A DNA stretch of 64,000 nucleotides from assembly GCF_019904135.1 (NCBI RefSeq), contig NZ_JAIOGQ010000025.1, positions 1-64,000 on the forward strand, in the 5' to 3' direction. Source of the stretch: Paenibacillus caui. GTDB taxonomy: Bacteria; Bacillota; Bacilli; Paenibacillales; Paenibacillaceae. Position numbers and translations under genes: made by a program. Positions 29,335 through 41,600 of this stretch are shown piece after piece. Position 1 is the stretch's first letter, and each line of letters opens with the position of its first letter. The notes beneath the pieces were generated by a model, which worked only from the letters and a program-made list of their open reading frames with translations, was not told the DNA's origin and did not search any database.

Positions 29335-30180
29335 TCAGCCCTTAATCGCTCCGGATATGCCTTCCATATAGTAACGCTGCGTAAATAAAAAGATGATAAT
29401 AATCGGAAGCACCGATATCATCGTGCCTGCGGCAATCCAGCCGAAGTTGTAAGAGAACTGGCCGTTCAAATACGTTAATGCGGCTGCCAGCGGATATTTG
29501 GAAGGGTCGTCGAGAACCACGATCGGCCACAAAAAATTGTTCCAGAAGGCCATAACCTCAAGCAGGGCAATCACGGCAATACCCGGCTTGACGAGCGGCA
29601 TAATAATCTGCCAGAATATTCTGAACTCGGAAGCGCCATCTATTTTACCTGAATCCCGCATATCGGAAGGAATGCCCATAAAAGTCTGCCGCATCAGAAA
29701 AATATTAAAAACCGACACAGCCGCAGGCAGTACTACACCTATAAAAGAATTGCTGAGGTGAAAGGCCTGAATCGTCAAATAATGGACGATCATAGCCGTC
29801 GAGGATGGAATAATCATCGTCGAGATCAGCAGGCCAAAAACAAGATTTCTTCCTCTGAACCGAAAACAGGCCAGCGGATAAGCCGTTAGACTGGAAAAGA
29901 AAATATTGGTCACTACGCCCAGCAGGGTAATGATGACCGTGTTGCCGATATACTTGGGGAAGTTCATAAACTTCCACACGTTGGTATAGTTATCGAAGGC
30001 GATAAATGTCGGAAAAATGGCTGGCGGCGTGGAAAACACATTTTTACCGGGCATAAGCGAAACGCTGAGCAACCATAGAAAAGGCCCCATCATAAATAAA
30101 GCAAAAGCGATTAACAACAAGTAAATAATGATATAACGGATAACCTTCACCGTTCGATTCATTCCATGCGTCGCTTCCAT
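29335..30180 (-). CDS. Carbohydrate ABC transporter permease, MalG type
   Basis: 281 residues, six membrane helices. The cytoplasmic EAA-like loop reads RDSGKIDGASEFRIFWQIIMP, the site that docks the ATPase. C-terminal LFTQRYYMEGISGAIKG is typical for MalG-type permeases. Its ATG overlaps the stop of the partner permease (TGATG), so both are made together. The operon has no ATPase, as is common where a shared MsmX-like ATPase serves several importers. Confidence 0.93.
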   Translation of the reverse strand: MEATHGMNRTVKVIRYIIIYLLLIAFALFMMGPFLWLLSVSLMPGKNVFSTPPAIFPTFIAFDNYTNVWKFMNFPKYIGNTVIITLLGVVTNIFFSSLTAYPLACFRFRGRNLVFGLLISTMIIPSSTAMIVHYLTIQAFHLSNSFIGVVLPAAVSVFNIFLMRQTFMGIPSDMRDSGKIDGASEFRIFWQIIMPLVKPGIAVIALLEVMAFWNNFLWPIVVLDDPSKYPLAAALTYLNGQFSYNFGWIAAGTMISVLPIIIIFLFTQRYYMEGISGAIKG

Positions 30181-31058
30181 CAGTAAGGATTGACACCGCC
30201 TTTCCTGTTGAACACAAATACGCCGATACTCAGGGCACCGATAATCACGCTGACGATAAGCCCCAGTGCTGATGCATAACCGAAATTGAACTGCTCCAAA
30301 CCTTTTTGAAAAATGTACAGGCTTGACGTCAGAGTCGCTGTTCCCGGACCGCCTTTGGTTAAAATATATACCTCATCAAACACCCGAATCGCTCCCATGA
30401 GTGAAATCAGAGAACAAAACAGGATGTGAGGTCTGAGCAGCGGAATCGTTATGCTCCAGATGAGTCGAAGCGAACCGGCTCCATCCACTTTCGCAGCTTC
30501 ATACAGATCGGAAGGAATCCCCTGCAATCCGGCCAAATAGAGCATCATATAATAACCGAGGCCTTTCCACATCGTGATAAACATCAGTACATAAAGCGCT
30601 GTTCGGCTATCGGATAGCCAGGACACCTGTTCGCTGATCAAACCTCCTTTCATCAGCAGGTAATTAACGACGCCGTTATTGCCGAGCAGCCAGCTCCAGA
30701 TGAGCGCTACAGCCACCATCGAAGTAACGACCGGAATGTAATAAGCCGTCCGAAACAATTTGACGCCGGGAAGCCGGCGGTTAACCAGAATGGCCAGTAA
30801 AATGGAGGCGATCTGGATGAACGGGACGACGATTACATAAGTCAGCGAATTTAATAAAGAGATGATAAAATCCCGGTCACGAAAGGCCTCTGCAAAATTA
30901 GCAAACCCGACATTGTGGGTTTCGGAGATGACGGAATAATTGGTGAAGGAAAGCGGTATTCCATATATAATCGGCCAGAATACAAATATGGAGATCAGAA
31001 GCAACCCCGGGAGCATAAAATACCAAGCTGCAGCCGACTCGGACTTGAACCATTTCAT
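30180..31058 (-). CDS. Carbohydrate ABC transporter permease, MalF type
   Basis: 292 residues, six membrane helices. The EAA loop is YEAAKVDGAGSLRLIWSITIPLLRP. TKGGPGTATLTSSLYIF is the loop typical of MalF-like partners for oligosaccharide and amino-sugar transporters. ATG 31058 follows GGGAGG by 9 bases; the GTG at 31079 overlaps no better site. It forms the channel with the MalG-type gene that follows. Confidence 0.93.
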   Translation of the reverse strand: MKWFKSESAAAWYFMLPGLLLISIFVFWPIIYGIPLSFTNYSVISETHNVGFANFAEAFRDRDFIISLLNSLTYVIVVPFIQIASILLAILVNRRLPGVKLFRTAYYIPVVTSMVAVALIWSWLLGNNGVVNYLLMKGGLISEQVSWLSDSRTALYVLMFITMWKGLGYYMMLYLAGLQGIPSDLYEAAKVDGAGSLRLIWSITIPLLRPHILFCSLISLMGAIRVFDEVYILTKGGPGTATLTSSLYIFQKGLEQFNFGYASALGLIVSVIIGALSIGVFVFNRKGGVNPY

Positions 31059-31090
31059 CAACGCATTCCTCCCAGACACCTCAAAACTTA

Positions 31091-31110
31091 GGGAGGGACA
31101 AAGCCCTCCG
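31091..31110 (-). repeat. Intergenic hairpin between binding protein and permease genes
   Basis: GGAGGG and CCCTCC pair around six bases in the 75-base gap after the binding-protein gene. Hairpins here often stabilise the upstream mRNA so that binding protein exceeds permease. Confidence 0.5.
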
Positions 31111-31133
31111 CTAATGAGGCGAATTCCTGTACT

Positions 31134-32447
31134 TTACTGTTTATTCAAGATGTCGTTGACTTCTTTCTCAACTGCGTCTAAAGTCTTTTGGGTATCGGCT
31201 CCATTAAGCAGAATTTCTTGCAACCCTTTGCCTATGGCCTTGCCAATGTCCGATGAATTCGGTACGCCGACCAGGTAATCAACCGCTTTGTCGAGACTCT
31301 GGGCTGAAGCGATTTTGGCCTGCGATTCCAATGTGTTGTCCGATTGGGAGAAGAACGGATCTTCAATCGACTTCTTCGTAGAAGGTAGGGTATTGGCGAT
31401 TTTGGAGAAAGACGTTTGATTATCCGCGTTCGTGATCAATGCTGCGAATTGTACGGCTTCCTTCACATGCTTCGATTTCTGCGGAACGACCAGGTTCATG
31501 GAATTGGACAGGCGTATATTCGCTTTGCCGGTCGGCAGTGAAACTGCAATGGTGTTCTTATAGACATCCGGCGCTGAGGTTTTCAGGAAGTTGATAAATG
31601 CAGGACTCGACAATTCAAAAGCAACTTGCTCTGAAGAATAATACTGGATTTGCTTATCGAATTTGGCATCGTCTTTGATCAAGACACCATCGGCAATTTG
31701 CTGTTTAAGATTGTTGATCATCTCTACCGTCTCGGCAGTATTAAAAGCTGCCGACTTCTTGTCATCCGAAAGGATCGGAATTCCCTCAATCGGGAGCAGG
31801 TTATAAGCAAACTGTTGAGCATATCCGGCCTTGCCTGTCTTTTCCTTGATCTGTTTGCCCCATTCAATCATTTCCGATCTTGTTTTGGGCGGGCTTGCTG
31901 GATCAAGACCGGCTTCCTTCACAATTTTAGTGTTCATGTACAGCACCTGCGTTCCGGTGTACCAAGGAAGGGCGTAGGCTTTACCATCCAATACGGTAGA
32001 GTTGAAAATGCCGTCGAAATAGGAAGCCTTCTCTTCCGGGGTTAAGTATTCATTAAAATCTGCAAGTGCTCCCTTGCTTCCCATTTGACTTGCAAATTCG
32101 GTATTTAAATTGACGACATCTGGACTGTTGCCGCTGGCGATGCTGGTTAACAATTTCTGCGAAATCGAGTCATAGGGCAAGTCCTTCCACTCGACAGTTA
32201 CATTTGGATTTTGCTGCTGATATTGAGCAATAAGGTTATTGAAATAGTCGTTGAATTTTGGCTGCAGTGCAATGGTCCAAAATTCAAGTTTCACTTTTTC
32301 AGCCGAGCTTTCGGCTGGAGGGTTTGAGCTGCTTCCTTGTTCTTTTGAATTTGCACTCGAATTTGATTTTCCACACCCTGCCATCAAACTCATGCCAAAT
32401 ACAAGGATTAACATTAAACTGAATAACCGTTTAGTCTTCAATGCCAT
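31134..32447 (-). CDS. Sugar ABC transporter substrate-binding lipoprotein
   Basis: 437 residues, extracellular solute-binding protein family 1. Residues 1-24 are a lipoprotein signal with lipobox LMAGC, so C25 is lipid-modified. A serine-rich linker follows. LEFWTIALQPKFNDYFNNLIAQYQQQNP and LPWYTGTQVLYMNTKIVKEAGLDP are typical of the family. ATG 32447 follows AAAGGGTG; the frame open to 32456 is less likely. First gene of the island operon. It captures the sugar outside the membrane; specificity cannot be read from the sequence. Confidence 0.93.
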   Translation of the reverse strand: MALKTKRLFSLMLILVFGMSLMAGCGKSNSSANSKEQGSSSNPPAESSAEKVKLEFWTIALQPKFNDYFNNLIAQYQQQNPNVTVEWKDLPYDSISQKLLTSIASGNSPDVVNLNTEFASQMGSKGALADFNEYLTPEEKASYFDGIFNSTVLDGKAYALPWYTGTQVLYMNTKIVKEAGLDPASPPKTRSEMIEWGKQIKEKTGKAGYAQQFAYNLLPIEGIPILSDDKKSAAFNTAETVEMINNLKQQIADGVLIKDDAKFDKQIQYYSSEQVAFELSSPAFINFLKTSAPDVYKNTIAVSLPTGKANIRLSNSMNLVVPQKSKHVKEAVQFAALITNADNQTSFSKIANTLPSTKKSIEDPFFSQSDNTLESQAKIASAQSLDKAVDYLVGVPNSSDIGKAIGKGLQEILLNGADTQKTLDAVEKEVNDILNKQ

Positions 32448-32829
32448 CAAAAACACCCTTTCATTGAGATTTTGAATTCTCTACTGCCTTAAAACCTAAT
32501 TACAGAATCTGCGCTCAACTCTGGAGCACTACTAGGATGTAATGTTTCATGACACGGAAAACACTTTTTAAAACGGTAGCCCTACCCTTTCGTTCTTCTT
32601 GTTTGGTACTTTCGACTTAACTGAAGGAATTTCCCTCTCTTGCATTCCTGTCTTCCCCCTTTCTGTTTGTTATTGAGTCTACTATAACTCTTTTTGAAGA
32701 TTATATCCATAATTTTTAATATTTTGGAGGATAAATCCTTTTTTATTGTTTCCATACTCATTTTTTTGATCTATACTTAACTGAAAGGATGTTAACTTAC
32801 TTGTCATCATTTTGGGGAGGGATTGATCG
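32448..32829. promoter_or_regulatory. Divergent control region of the carbohydrate island
   Basis: 382 bases between the binding-protein operon and the SGNH gene. ACTTAACTGAA occurs at about 32615 and again at about 32775, followed each time by (A)GGA; the copies may be operator half-sites for the RpiR regulator. A palindromic GGATTTATCC is near 32729-32738. I find no convincing minus-strand promoter, only an AT-rich stretch with TATAAT near 32700 and TATAGT near 32680. No gene is seen. Confidence 0.5.
32749..32777 (+). promoter_or_regulatory. Probable promoter of the SGNH hydrolase gene
   Basis: TTTCCA, 17 bases, then TATACT. The second ACTTAACTGAA copy overlaps the -10 and start site, where a repressor would block transcription. 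Confidence 0.5.
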
Positions 32830-33537
32830 ATGGAACGTGTACAAATGATCAGACCGGGATTCTTTTCTCCGCTTCAAGCTGCGGCGGATGCAAGTCGTAC
32901 TGAATTTGACATCAAAAATGAGTGCCTTCTCGTTAAGAAGACGCCGATCCGCTTTGTATTCTTCGGGGATTCCATCACCCAGCGTTGGGAATTGAATACT
33001 TTTTTTCAATCGGAAAAAGGGATTTTCGTCAATCGGGGAATTGGTGGAGATGTAGCTGAATTTGGAGCGAGACGGTTTGAGGCCGACGCTTTGCAGCTTC
33101 GTCCGCAGCATGTGGTTTTATTGATCGGAGTCAATGATACCTTCAAACTGGAAGCGTCCATGCTTCCCAGCCGCAAAGGATGGAGCATCGAGGAGGTTGT
33201 AAATCTAGTTATAAGAAATATAGTGAACATGGTTCAGCAAGCTGCCGACTATCAGCAATCTCTTGTTCTCTGCTCGTTATTACCAACGGATCTCGTTCGA
33301 ACGGAAATGCGGGCCGAGCGAAACCGAGCTATCGTTGAAATCAACAAGCACCTGAAAACAATAGCATCCAGTGCCGGATGCATCTTTGTCGATTATCATT
33401 CCAGCTTTGTGAATCACGACGGGTTCACTCTACGTCCGGACTTTTCAGACGACGGCATCCATCCGCACTCTGCCGGATATACGAAAATGGCGGAAATTCT
33501 CCGCGATACACTCCTCCATGCTGGAGTTGAGATTTAA
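32830..33537 (+). CDS. SGNH/GDSL-family hydrolase (probable sugar esterase)
   Basis: 235 residues. The four SGNH blocks are present: GDSIT (S48 nucleophile), GIGGD (70-74), GVND (N102) and DGIHPHSAGY near the end, carrying the catalytic Asp-His pair. No signal peptide, so it acts inside the cell. Small single-domain members often remove O-acetyl groups from sugars. Divergent to the island operon and sharing its control region, it probably deacetylates the imported substrate; this is inference. The ATG follows GGGGAGGG by 9 bases. Confidence 0.88.
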   Translation: MERVQMIRPGFFSPLQAAADASRTEFDIKNECLLVKKTPIRFVFFGDSITQRWELNTFFQSEKGIFVNRGIGGDVAEFGARRFEADALQLRPQHVVLLIGVNDTFKLEASMLPSRKGWSIEEVVNLVIRNIVNMVQQAADYQQSLVLCSLLPTDLVRTEMRAERNRAIVEINKHLKTIASSAGCIFVDYHSSFVNHDGFTLRPDFSDDGIHPHSAGYTKMAEILRDTLLHAGVEI

Positions 33538-33580
33538 AAAAAACAAGAAAAGACCATCCCGAGTTTAACCCGGGATGGTC
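33536..33580. terminator. Bidirectional terminator between tuf and the SGNH gene
   Basis: GACCATCCCG and CGGGATGGTC pair around nine bases. On the minus strand it is followed by TTTTCTTG and eight T residues, ending tuf transcription. It also stops the convergent SGNH transcript, though its plus-side T run is weak. Confidence 0.88.
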
Positions 33581-33659
33581 TCTGCGTTTCGTTTACAGCA
33601 CGTCGTTACTATTCACAGCACACTGTTGCATTATAGAAAATAAGGTTCAATCAACCTTA

Positions 33660-34850
33660 TTATTTGGAGATTGTGGATACGGAACCTGCACCTACTGTAC
33701 GTCCGCCTTCACGAATAGAGAACTTCGTTCCTTCTTCGATCGCGATTGGGGAGATCAAGGATACAGTAACCGTGATGTTGTCGCCAGGCATAACCATTTC
33801 AGTACCTTCTGGCAGGTTGATTACACCAGTTACGTCCGTTGTACGGAAGTAGAACTGTGGACGGTAGCCTGTGAAGAAAGGTTTGTGACGTCCGCCTTCT
33901 TCTTTAGTCAGAACGTATACTTGAGCTTCGAACTCAGTGTGTGGTTTAACGGAAGCTGGCTTAGCCAATACTTGACCACGTTCGATTTCTTTACGGTCAA
34001 CACCGCGAAGCAGTGCGCCGATGTTGTCACCAGCTTGAGCGGAATCCAGCAATTTGCGGAACATTTCAACGCCTGTAACAACGGATTTCTTAGTTTCTTC
34101 GTGAATACCTACGATTTCGATTTCATCGCCGACTTTAACCGTACCGCGTTCTACACGACCTGTAGCAACGGTACCGCGACCAGTGATGGAGAATACGTCC
34201 TCGACAGGCATCAGGAACGGCTTGTCAGTTTCACGCTCTGGCAATGGGATGTATTCGTCGATGATTTCGAACATTTCAACGATTTTCTTAGCCCAATCGC
34301 CGTCTGGGTTTTGCAGCGCTTCACGAGCGGAACCTTGAATGATTGGAGTGTCGTCACCAGGGAACTCATATTCGCTCAGCAAGTCACGAACTTCCATTTC
34401 AACCAGTTCCAGAAGCTCTTCGTCTTCAACCATGTCGCATTTGTTCAGGAATACAACGATGTAAGGAACGCCTACTTGGCGGGACAACAGGATGTGTTCG
34501 CGAGTTTGCGGCATTGGGCCGTCAGCTGCGGATACAACCAGGATTGCGCCGTCCATTTGAGCAGCACCAGTGATCATGTTTTTAACATAGTCGGCGTGCC
34601 CTGGGCAGTCAACGTGTGCATAGTGACGGCTAGGAGTTTCATATTCAACGTGAGCGGTGGAGATGGTGATACCGCGTTCGCGTTCTTCTGGAGCTTTGTC
34701 AATTTGGTCGAATGCTACTGCAGCACCACCGTAAGTTTTGGACAATACAGTTGTGATTGCAGCAGTCAGCGTAGTTTTACCGTGGTCGACGTGACCGATA
34801 GTACCGATGTTAACGTGCGGTTTAGTACGTTCATATTTAGCCTTAGCCAT
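33660..34850 (-). CDS. tuf: Translation elongation factor Tu
   Basis: 396 residues. GTPase motifs are [13 protein letters not shown] and NKCD; effector region RGITIST is intact. It carries aminoacyl-tRNA to the A site. ATG 34850 follows AAGGAGG; the frame open to 34907 includes leader bases. In most Bacillales rpsJ or one small gene follows; here a terminator and the 10-kb island do. Confidence 0.99.
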   Translation of the reverse strand: MAKAKYERTKPHVNIGTIGHVDHGKTTLTAAITTVLSKTYGGAAVAFDQIDKAPEERERGITISTAHVEYETPSRHYAHVDCPGHADYVKNMITGAAQMDGAILVVSAADGPMPQTREHILLSRQVGVPYIVVFLNKCDMVEDEELLELVEMEVRDLLSEYEFPGDDTPIIQGSAREALQNPDGDWAKKIVEMFEIIDEYIPLPERETDKPFLMPVEDVFSITGRGTVATGRVERGTVKVGDEIEIVGIHEETKKSVVTGVEMFRKLLDSAQAGDNIGALLRGVDRKEIERGQVLAKPASVKPHTEFEAQVYVLTKEEGGRHKPFFTGYRPQFYFRTTDVTGVINLPEGTEMVMPGDNITVTVSLISPIAIEEGTKFSIREGGRTVGAGSVSTISK

Positions 34851-34950
34851 TTTAAACATTTCCTCCTTAATAATTGGGTTTGTTATGTTAGGCCGAGGAG
34901 GAATCACCGCAAATGTTGTACGGCAATTCCCGCATCAGCAGATAAAACGA

Positions 34951-37029
<2,079 letters not shown>

Positions 37030-37076
37030 GAATGTGTCTCCCTTCAAAATAGAAGTATTTGATTACAAGCTGAATC

Positions 37077-37547
37077 CTACCAGCGGTAGTGAGCAAACGC
37101 TTTGTTCGCTTCAGCCATTTTGTGCGTGTCTTCACGCTTCTTAACGGAAGCACCTGTGTTATTGGATGCGTCGATGATCTCGGCAGCCAAACGTTCTTCC
37201 ATTGTTTTCTCACCGCGGTTGCGGGAGTAGTTGACAAGCCAACGTAATCCAAGGGATGTACGTCTTTCAGGTTTAACTTCGATCGGCACCTGGTAGTTGG
37301 CACCACCAACCCGGCGAGCTTTAACCTCCAGAACTGGCATGATATTCTTCAGCGCTGCTTCAAACACTTCCATTGGATCATTGCCCGTACGTTCTTGAAT
37401 CAGTTTGAACGAATTGTACAGGATGCTTTGCGCAACCCCGCGTTTACCGTCGATCATGATGCGGTTGATCAGGCGAGTAACAAGCTTGCTGTTGTACACC
37501 GGATCCGGCAACACGTCTCTTTTTGCAACAGGACCTTTGCGTGGCAT
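37077..37547 (-). CDS. rpsG: 30S ribosomal protein S7
   Basis: 156 residues: [30 protein letters not shown] and the end [21 protein letters not shown]7 nucleates the small-subunit head and lies at the E site. It follows rpsL after 54 bases in the str operon order. Confidence 0.99.
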   Translation of the reverse strand: MPRKGPVAKRDVLPDPVYNSKLVTRLINRIMIDGKRGVAQSILYNSFKLIQERTGNDPMEVFEAALKNIMPVLEVKARRVGGANYQVPIEVKPERRTSLGLRWLVNYSRNRGEKTMEERLAAEIIDASNNTGASVKKREDTHKMAEANKAFAHYRW

Positions 37548-37601
37548 GGATATCCCCCTTTCAGTAAATTTCTTTCATAGTTCAGGTACATAGATACCCT
37601 A

Positions 37602-38021
37602 TTATTTTTTGGCTTTAGGACGCTTAGCTCCGTATTTGGAACGAGCTTGCATACGGTTGTTAACGCCTGCAGTATCCAAAGCTCCACGTACGATATGGTA
37701 ACGTACACCTGGCAAGTCTTTAACCCGGCCACCGCGAATCAGCACAACACTGTGCTCTTGCAGGTTATGACCGATACCTGGAATGTAAGCCGTCACCTCT
37801 ACACGGTTCGTCAAACGAACACGGGCATATTTACGAAGCGCGGAGTTCGGTTTCTTAGGAGTCATTGTACCTACACGAGTGCAGACACCGCGTTTTTGCG
37901 GAGAGCTCAGATCCGTTGCTTCACGTTTCAAAGCGTTGAAACCGCGTTGCAATGCAGGTGATTTGGATTTTACCACTTTAGCTTGACGTCCTTTGCGGAC
38001 GAGCTGGTTAATAGTTGGCAT
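37602..38021 (-). CDS. rpsL: 30S ribosomal protein S12
   Basis: 139 residues: [31 protein letters not shown] and [21 protein letters not shown]. The two lysines in KKPNS and RVKDLPG, where streptomycin resistance arises elsewhere, are wild type. S12 guards decoding accuracy. ATG is preceded by GGAAGGGGGTG. Confidence 0.99.
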   Translation of the reverse strand: MPTINQLVRKGRQAKVVKSKSPALQRGFNALKREATDLSSPQKRGVCTRVGTMTPKKPNSALRKYARVRLTNRVEVTAYIPGIGHNLQEHSVVLIRGGRVKDLPGVRYHIVRGALDTAGVNNRMQARSKYGAKRPKAKK

Positions 38022-38119
38022 GTTGTTGCCACCCCCTTCCTAGTATTAAAAGCTGTCTCTTTATAAACCTCATTTTTAAGCCCACAGATCCAGGCGGTTC
38101 ATAAAAGAACAAAGGAAAA

Positions 38120-38154
38120 GTTTTTGCCGGAAGGATTCCCCCTTAAGCAAAAAC
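38120..38154 (-). promoter_or_regulatory. Stem-loop between rplGB and rpsL
   Basis: GTTTTTGC and GCAAAAAC pair, with an inner AAGG/CCTT, in the 144-base gap. It could be a partial terminator or an S12/S7-responsive leader; CTTTTCCTTTG follows on the minus strand. Confidence 0.45.
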
Positions 38155-38165
38155 AGTTCAATCCA

Positions 38166-38417
38166 TTATTGTCTTACAATCGCAGCCATTGCCGCACCCA
38201 CTTCGATACCGCATGCCTTGCCCAGATTCTTCATCGTATCGACATAAGTAATCTTGACGGATGCTTCATTGCAAAGTGCAACAACTTTTGATGTAATCCG
38301 CGGATCTGCATCCTGCGCCACATAGACTTCTTCGGCGAGTCCCAAACTGACCATTCTCATCGTCTGTTTGGTGCCGATCTTGACACGAGCATCCTGTAGT
38401 CCGTGGTCATTAGACAT
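38166..38417 (-). CDS. rplGB: L7Ae-family ribosomal-like protein
   Basis: 83 residues of the L7Ae/L30e kink-turn-binding family, B. subtilis YbxF/RplGB. ARVKIGTKQTMRMVSLGLAEEVYVAQDADPRITSKVVALC contains the RNA-binding strand-helix. It binds kink-turns, though its cellular target is unclear. ATG 38417 follows TTGGAGG by 7 bases. It stands between rpoC and rpsL as in Bacillus and is here the first gene after the str promoter. Confidence 0.94.
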   Translation of the reverse strand: MSNDHGLQDARVKIGTKQTMRMVSLGLAEEVYVAQDADPRITSKVVALCNEASVKITYVDTMKNLGKACGIEVGAAMAAIVRQ

Positions 38418-38468
38418 GTTTAATCCTCCAAAGAAAGACAGGAGTTTCTCGTACTCACGCACTTTGTT

Positions 38469-38497
38469 ATATTATCACTTAGCCTAATCAATGTCAA
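38469..38497 (-). promoter_or_regulatory. Strong promoter of rplGB-rpsL-rpsG-fusA-tuf
   Basis: Perfect TTGACA, 17-base spacer and TAATAT, with a TGA extension just before the -10. It follows the rpoC terminator directly. Confidence 0.85.
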
Positions 38498-38523
38498 GAA
38501 AGATTTTCGCAAATGTCAGGCCC

Positions 38524-38582
38524 GAAAAAGAAGCGGCACAGCCCGTATATATGGAAGCGAAACTTCCCGGACTGCGCCGCTT
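38524..38582 (-). terminator. Terminator after rpoC
   Basis: AAGCGGC.CAG.CCG and CGG.CTG.GCCGCTT pair over about 13 bp on the minus strand with a long loop containing a second small hairpin, then CTTTTTC. It separates the rpoBC and str transcripts. Confidence 0.85.
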
Positions 38583-38603
38583 GATTATCGTCCTATGGCT
38601 TCT

Positions 38604-41600
38604 TTACTCTACCGAAACCGGCTCCAGCCCTTCTGCAGCCTCTTCGTTCTCCGGCTCGTCAAATTCCACGTTGCGGTAACGGTTCATGCCCGTACCGGCC
38701 GGAATCAGCTTACCGATGATGACATTCTCTTTCAGACCGAGCAGTTTATCCACTTTGCCCTTGATCGCCGCATCGGTAAGAACACGGGTCGTCTCCTGGA
38801 AGGATGCCGCGGACAGGAATGAATCGGTCTCGAGCGATGCCTTGGTAATACCAAGCAGTACCGGTTTGGCCACGGCCGGCTCTTTACCGGACAGGATCGC
38901 TTCCTTGTTCGCCATTTCATATTCATACAGGTCGACGAAAGATCCCGGCAGCAGTTGAGTGTCACCCGCATCCACGATCCGGATTTTACGCAGCATTTGC
39001 TTGATCATGACTTCGACGTGTTTGTCGTTGATTTCTACGCCCTGGTTCCGGTAAACGCGCTGAACTTCCTGAAGGATGTAGTTCTGCACGCCGCGGATTC
39101 CCTTGATGCGCAAAATTTCTTTCGGGTCGATGGAACCGTCGGTAAGCTCGTCGCCTGCCTCGATTTCCATGCCTTCGCTTACGCGCAGGCGCGATCCGTA
39201 AGTGACGGAGTAAACTTTGGTTTCCGCTTCGCCTTCCACTTCGATTTCACGACGATCTTTTGCTTCGCGGATTTCTTTGATTACACCGTCGATTTCACTG
39301 ATGGTAGCCTGACCTTTCGGATTCCGGGCTTCGAACAGCTCCTGAATCCGCGGAAGACCTTGCGTGATATCGTCTCCCGCAACACCGCCGGTGTGGAACG
39401 TACGCATTGTCAGCTGCGTTCCCGGTTCACCGATGGATTGCGCGGCGATAATGCCGACCGCTTCGCCGATCTCCACGAACTTGCCAGTCGCGAGGTTGCG
39501 GCCGTAGCACTTCTTACATACGCCGTGACGGGCGCGGCAGCTCAGAACAGAACGGATCTGAAGCTTCTCAACGCCTGCCTTAACAATCGCATTCGCCTTG
39601 TCCGTATCGATCAGTTCATCGCGATGGATGATAATTTCACCGGTTTCCGGATGGCGGATCGTTTCGAAGCAATAACGGCCTTCAATCCGGTCGAACAGAT
39701 CCTCGATGATCTCTTTGCCGTCCTGAATGCGGGTTACGGTAATGCCTTTATCCGTTCCGCAATCATCTTCGCGTACGATAACATCCTGTGCGACGTCTAC
39801 GAGACGGCGTGTCAGATAACCGGAGTCGGCGGTACGAAGCGCCGTATCCGCCAAACCTTTACGGGCACCGTGCGTCGAGATAAAGTACTCGAGGACGGTA
39901 AGGCCTTCGCGGAAGTTCGCTTTGATCGGCAGCTCGTAAATCCGTCCGGATGGCGTCGCCATCAGCCCCCGCATGCCGCCCAGCTGGGTAATCTGCGATT
40001 TGTTACCCCGCGCTTTGGAGTCGACCATCATCATGATGGAGTTGAAACGGTCCATCGATTTCATCAGAACGTCGGTCAGCTGGTCTTTGGCTTTGGACCA
40101 AATGTCGATGACGCGGTCGTACCGTTCTTCGTCCGTAATCAGACCACGGCGATATTGGTTGGTCACGACGCGAACCTTTTCTTCCGATTCCTGCATGATT
40201 TGCTTCTTCTCTTCCGGAACGACGACGTCGGAAACGGCGATGCTGACGCCGGCGCGTGTGGAATAAGTGAAGCCGAGCTGTTTAATTCTATCTAAAATCA
40301 CGGAAGTTTCCGTGGTGTGGTACGATTCGAAGCAGCGGGCGATGATGGAGCCCAGATATTCTTTACCTACCGCTCCAGCAACAGGAAGTGCGTTCAGCAG
40401 TTCCTGGATGTCCGCGCCTTTTTCGTATACAAAGTATTTCTCCGGCGTTCCGTTAAACAGATTATCGCGTGTAGCCTCGTTGATGTAAGGGAACGTCTCA
40501 GGGAATATCTCGTTGAAAATAATTTTACCGATCGTGGTGAGCAGCATAGCGTTCTGCTGCTTCTCCGTAAAGATCGTCTTCTTCAGCGCTTTGACCGGAA
40601 TCGCTACCCGCGCATGCAGTGAGGCTGCTCCGCGCTGGTAAGCGGACACCGCTTCATTGATGTTGCCGATAATCATACCGGAGCCTTTGGCCTCCTTGTT
40701 GTCCATCGTCAGGTAGAAGGATCCGAGGACCATATCCTGAGACGGAGTAACAACCGGCTTGCCGTCTTTCGGGTTCAGGATGTTGCCGGAAGCAAGCATC
40801 AGAATCCGGGCTTCAGCCTGGGCTTCGGCGGAAAGCGGAACGTGAACGGCCATCTGGTCACCGTCAAAGTCAGCGTTGTACGCCGTACATACAAGCGGAT
40901 GCAGACGAATGGCGCGTCCCTCAACCAGAATCGGTTCAAATGCCTGGATACCGAGACGGTGAAGCGTAGGGGCACGGTTCAGCAGAACCGGATGCTCCTT
41001 GATGACTTCTTCAAGAACGTCCCAAACCTCTGGGCTTACGCGCTCGACTTTGCGCTTCGCGCTTTTGATGTTGTGAGCGAGACCTTTATTGACCAGTTCC
41101 TTCATGACAAACGGCTTGAACAGTTCCAAAGCCATTTCTTTCGGGAGACCGCACTGGTACATCTTCAAATAAGGGCCTACGACGATAACGGAACGACCGG
41201 AATAGTCGACACGTTTACCGAGCAGGTTTTGACGGAAACGTCCTTGCTTACCTTTCAGCATATGGCTGAGCGATTTCAGCGGACGGTTGCCGGGTCCGGT
41301 AACCGGACGGCCGCGGCGGCCGTTGTCGATCAAGGCATCGACCGCTTCCTGAAGCATGCGTTTCTCGTTCTGTACAATGATATCCGGCGCGCCCAGATCG
41401 AGCAGGCGTTTCAGACGGTTGTTACGGTTGATTACACGACGGTAAAGATCGTTAAGGTCGGATGTTGCGAAACGTCCGCCGTCCAGCTGTACCATCGGAC
41501 GGAGTTCCGGAGGGATGACCGGAAGCACGTCCAGAATCATCCATTCCGGCTCGTTGCCGGAGCTCTTGAACGCTTCGATAACTTCGAGACGTTTGATGGC

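Noticed and set aside
32546-32560. Possible catabolite-responsive (cre) site in the island control region
   Set aside because: TGACACGGAAAACA has its CG pair one base off the cre centre and an uneven arm length, so it does not fit the consensus.
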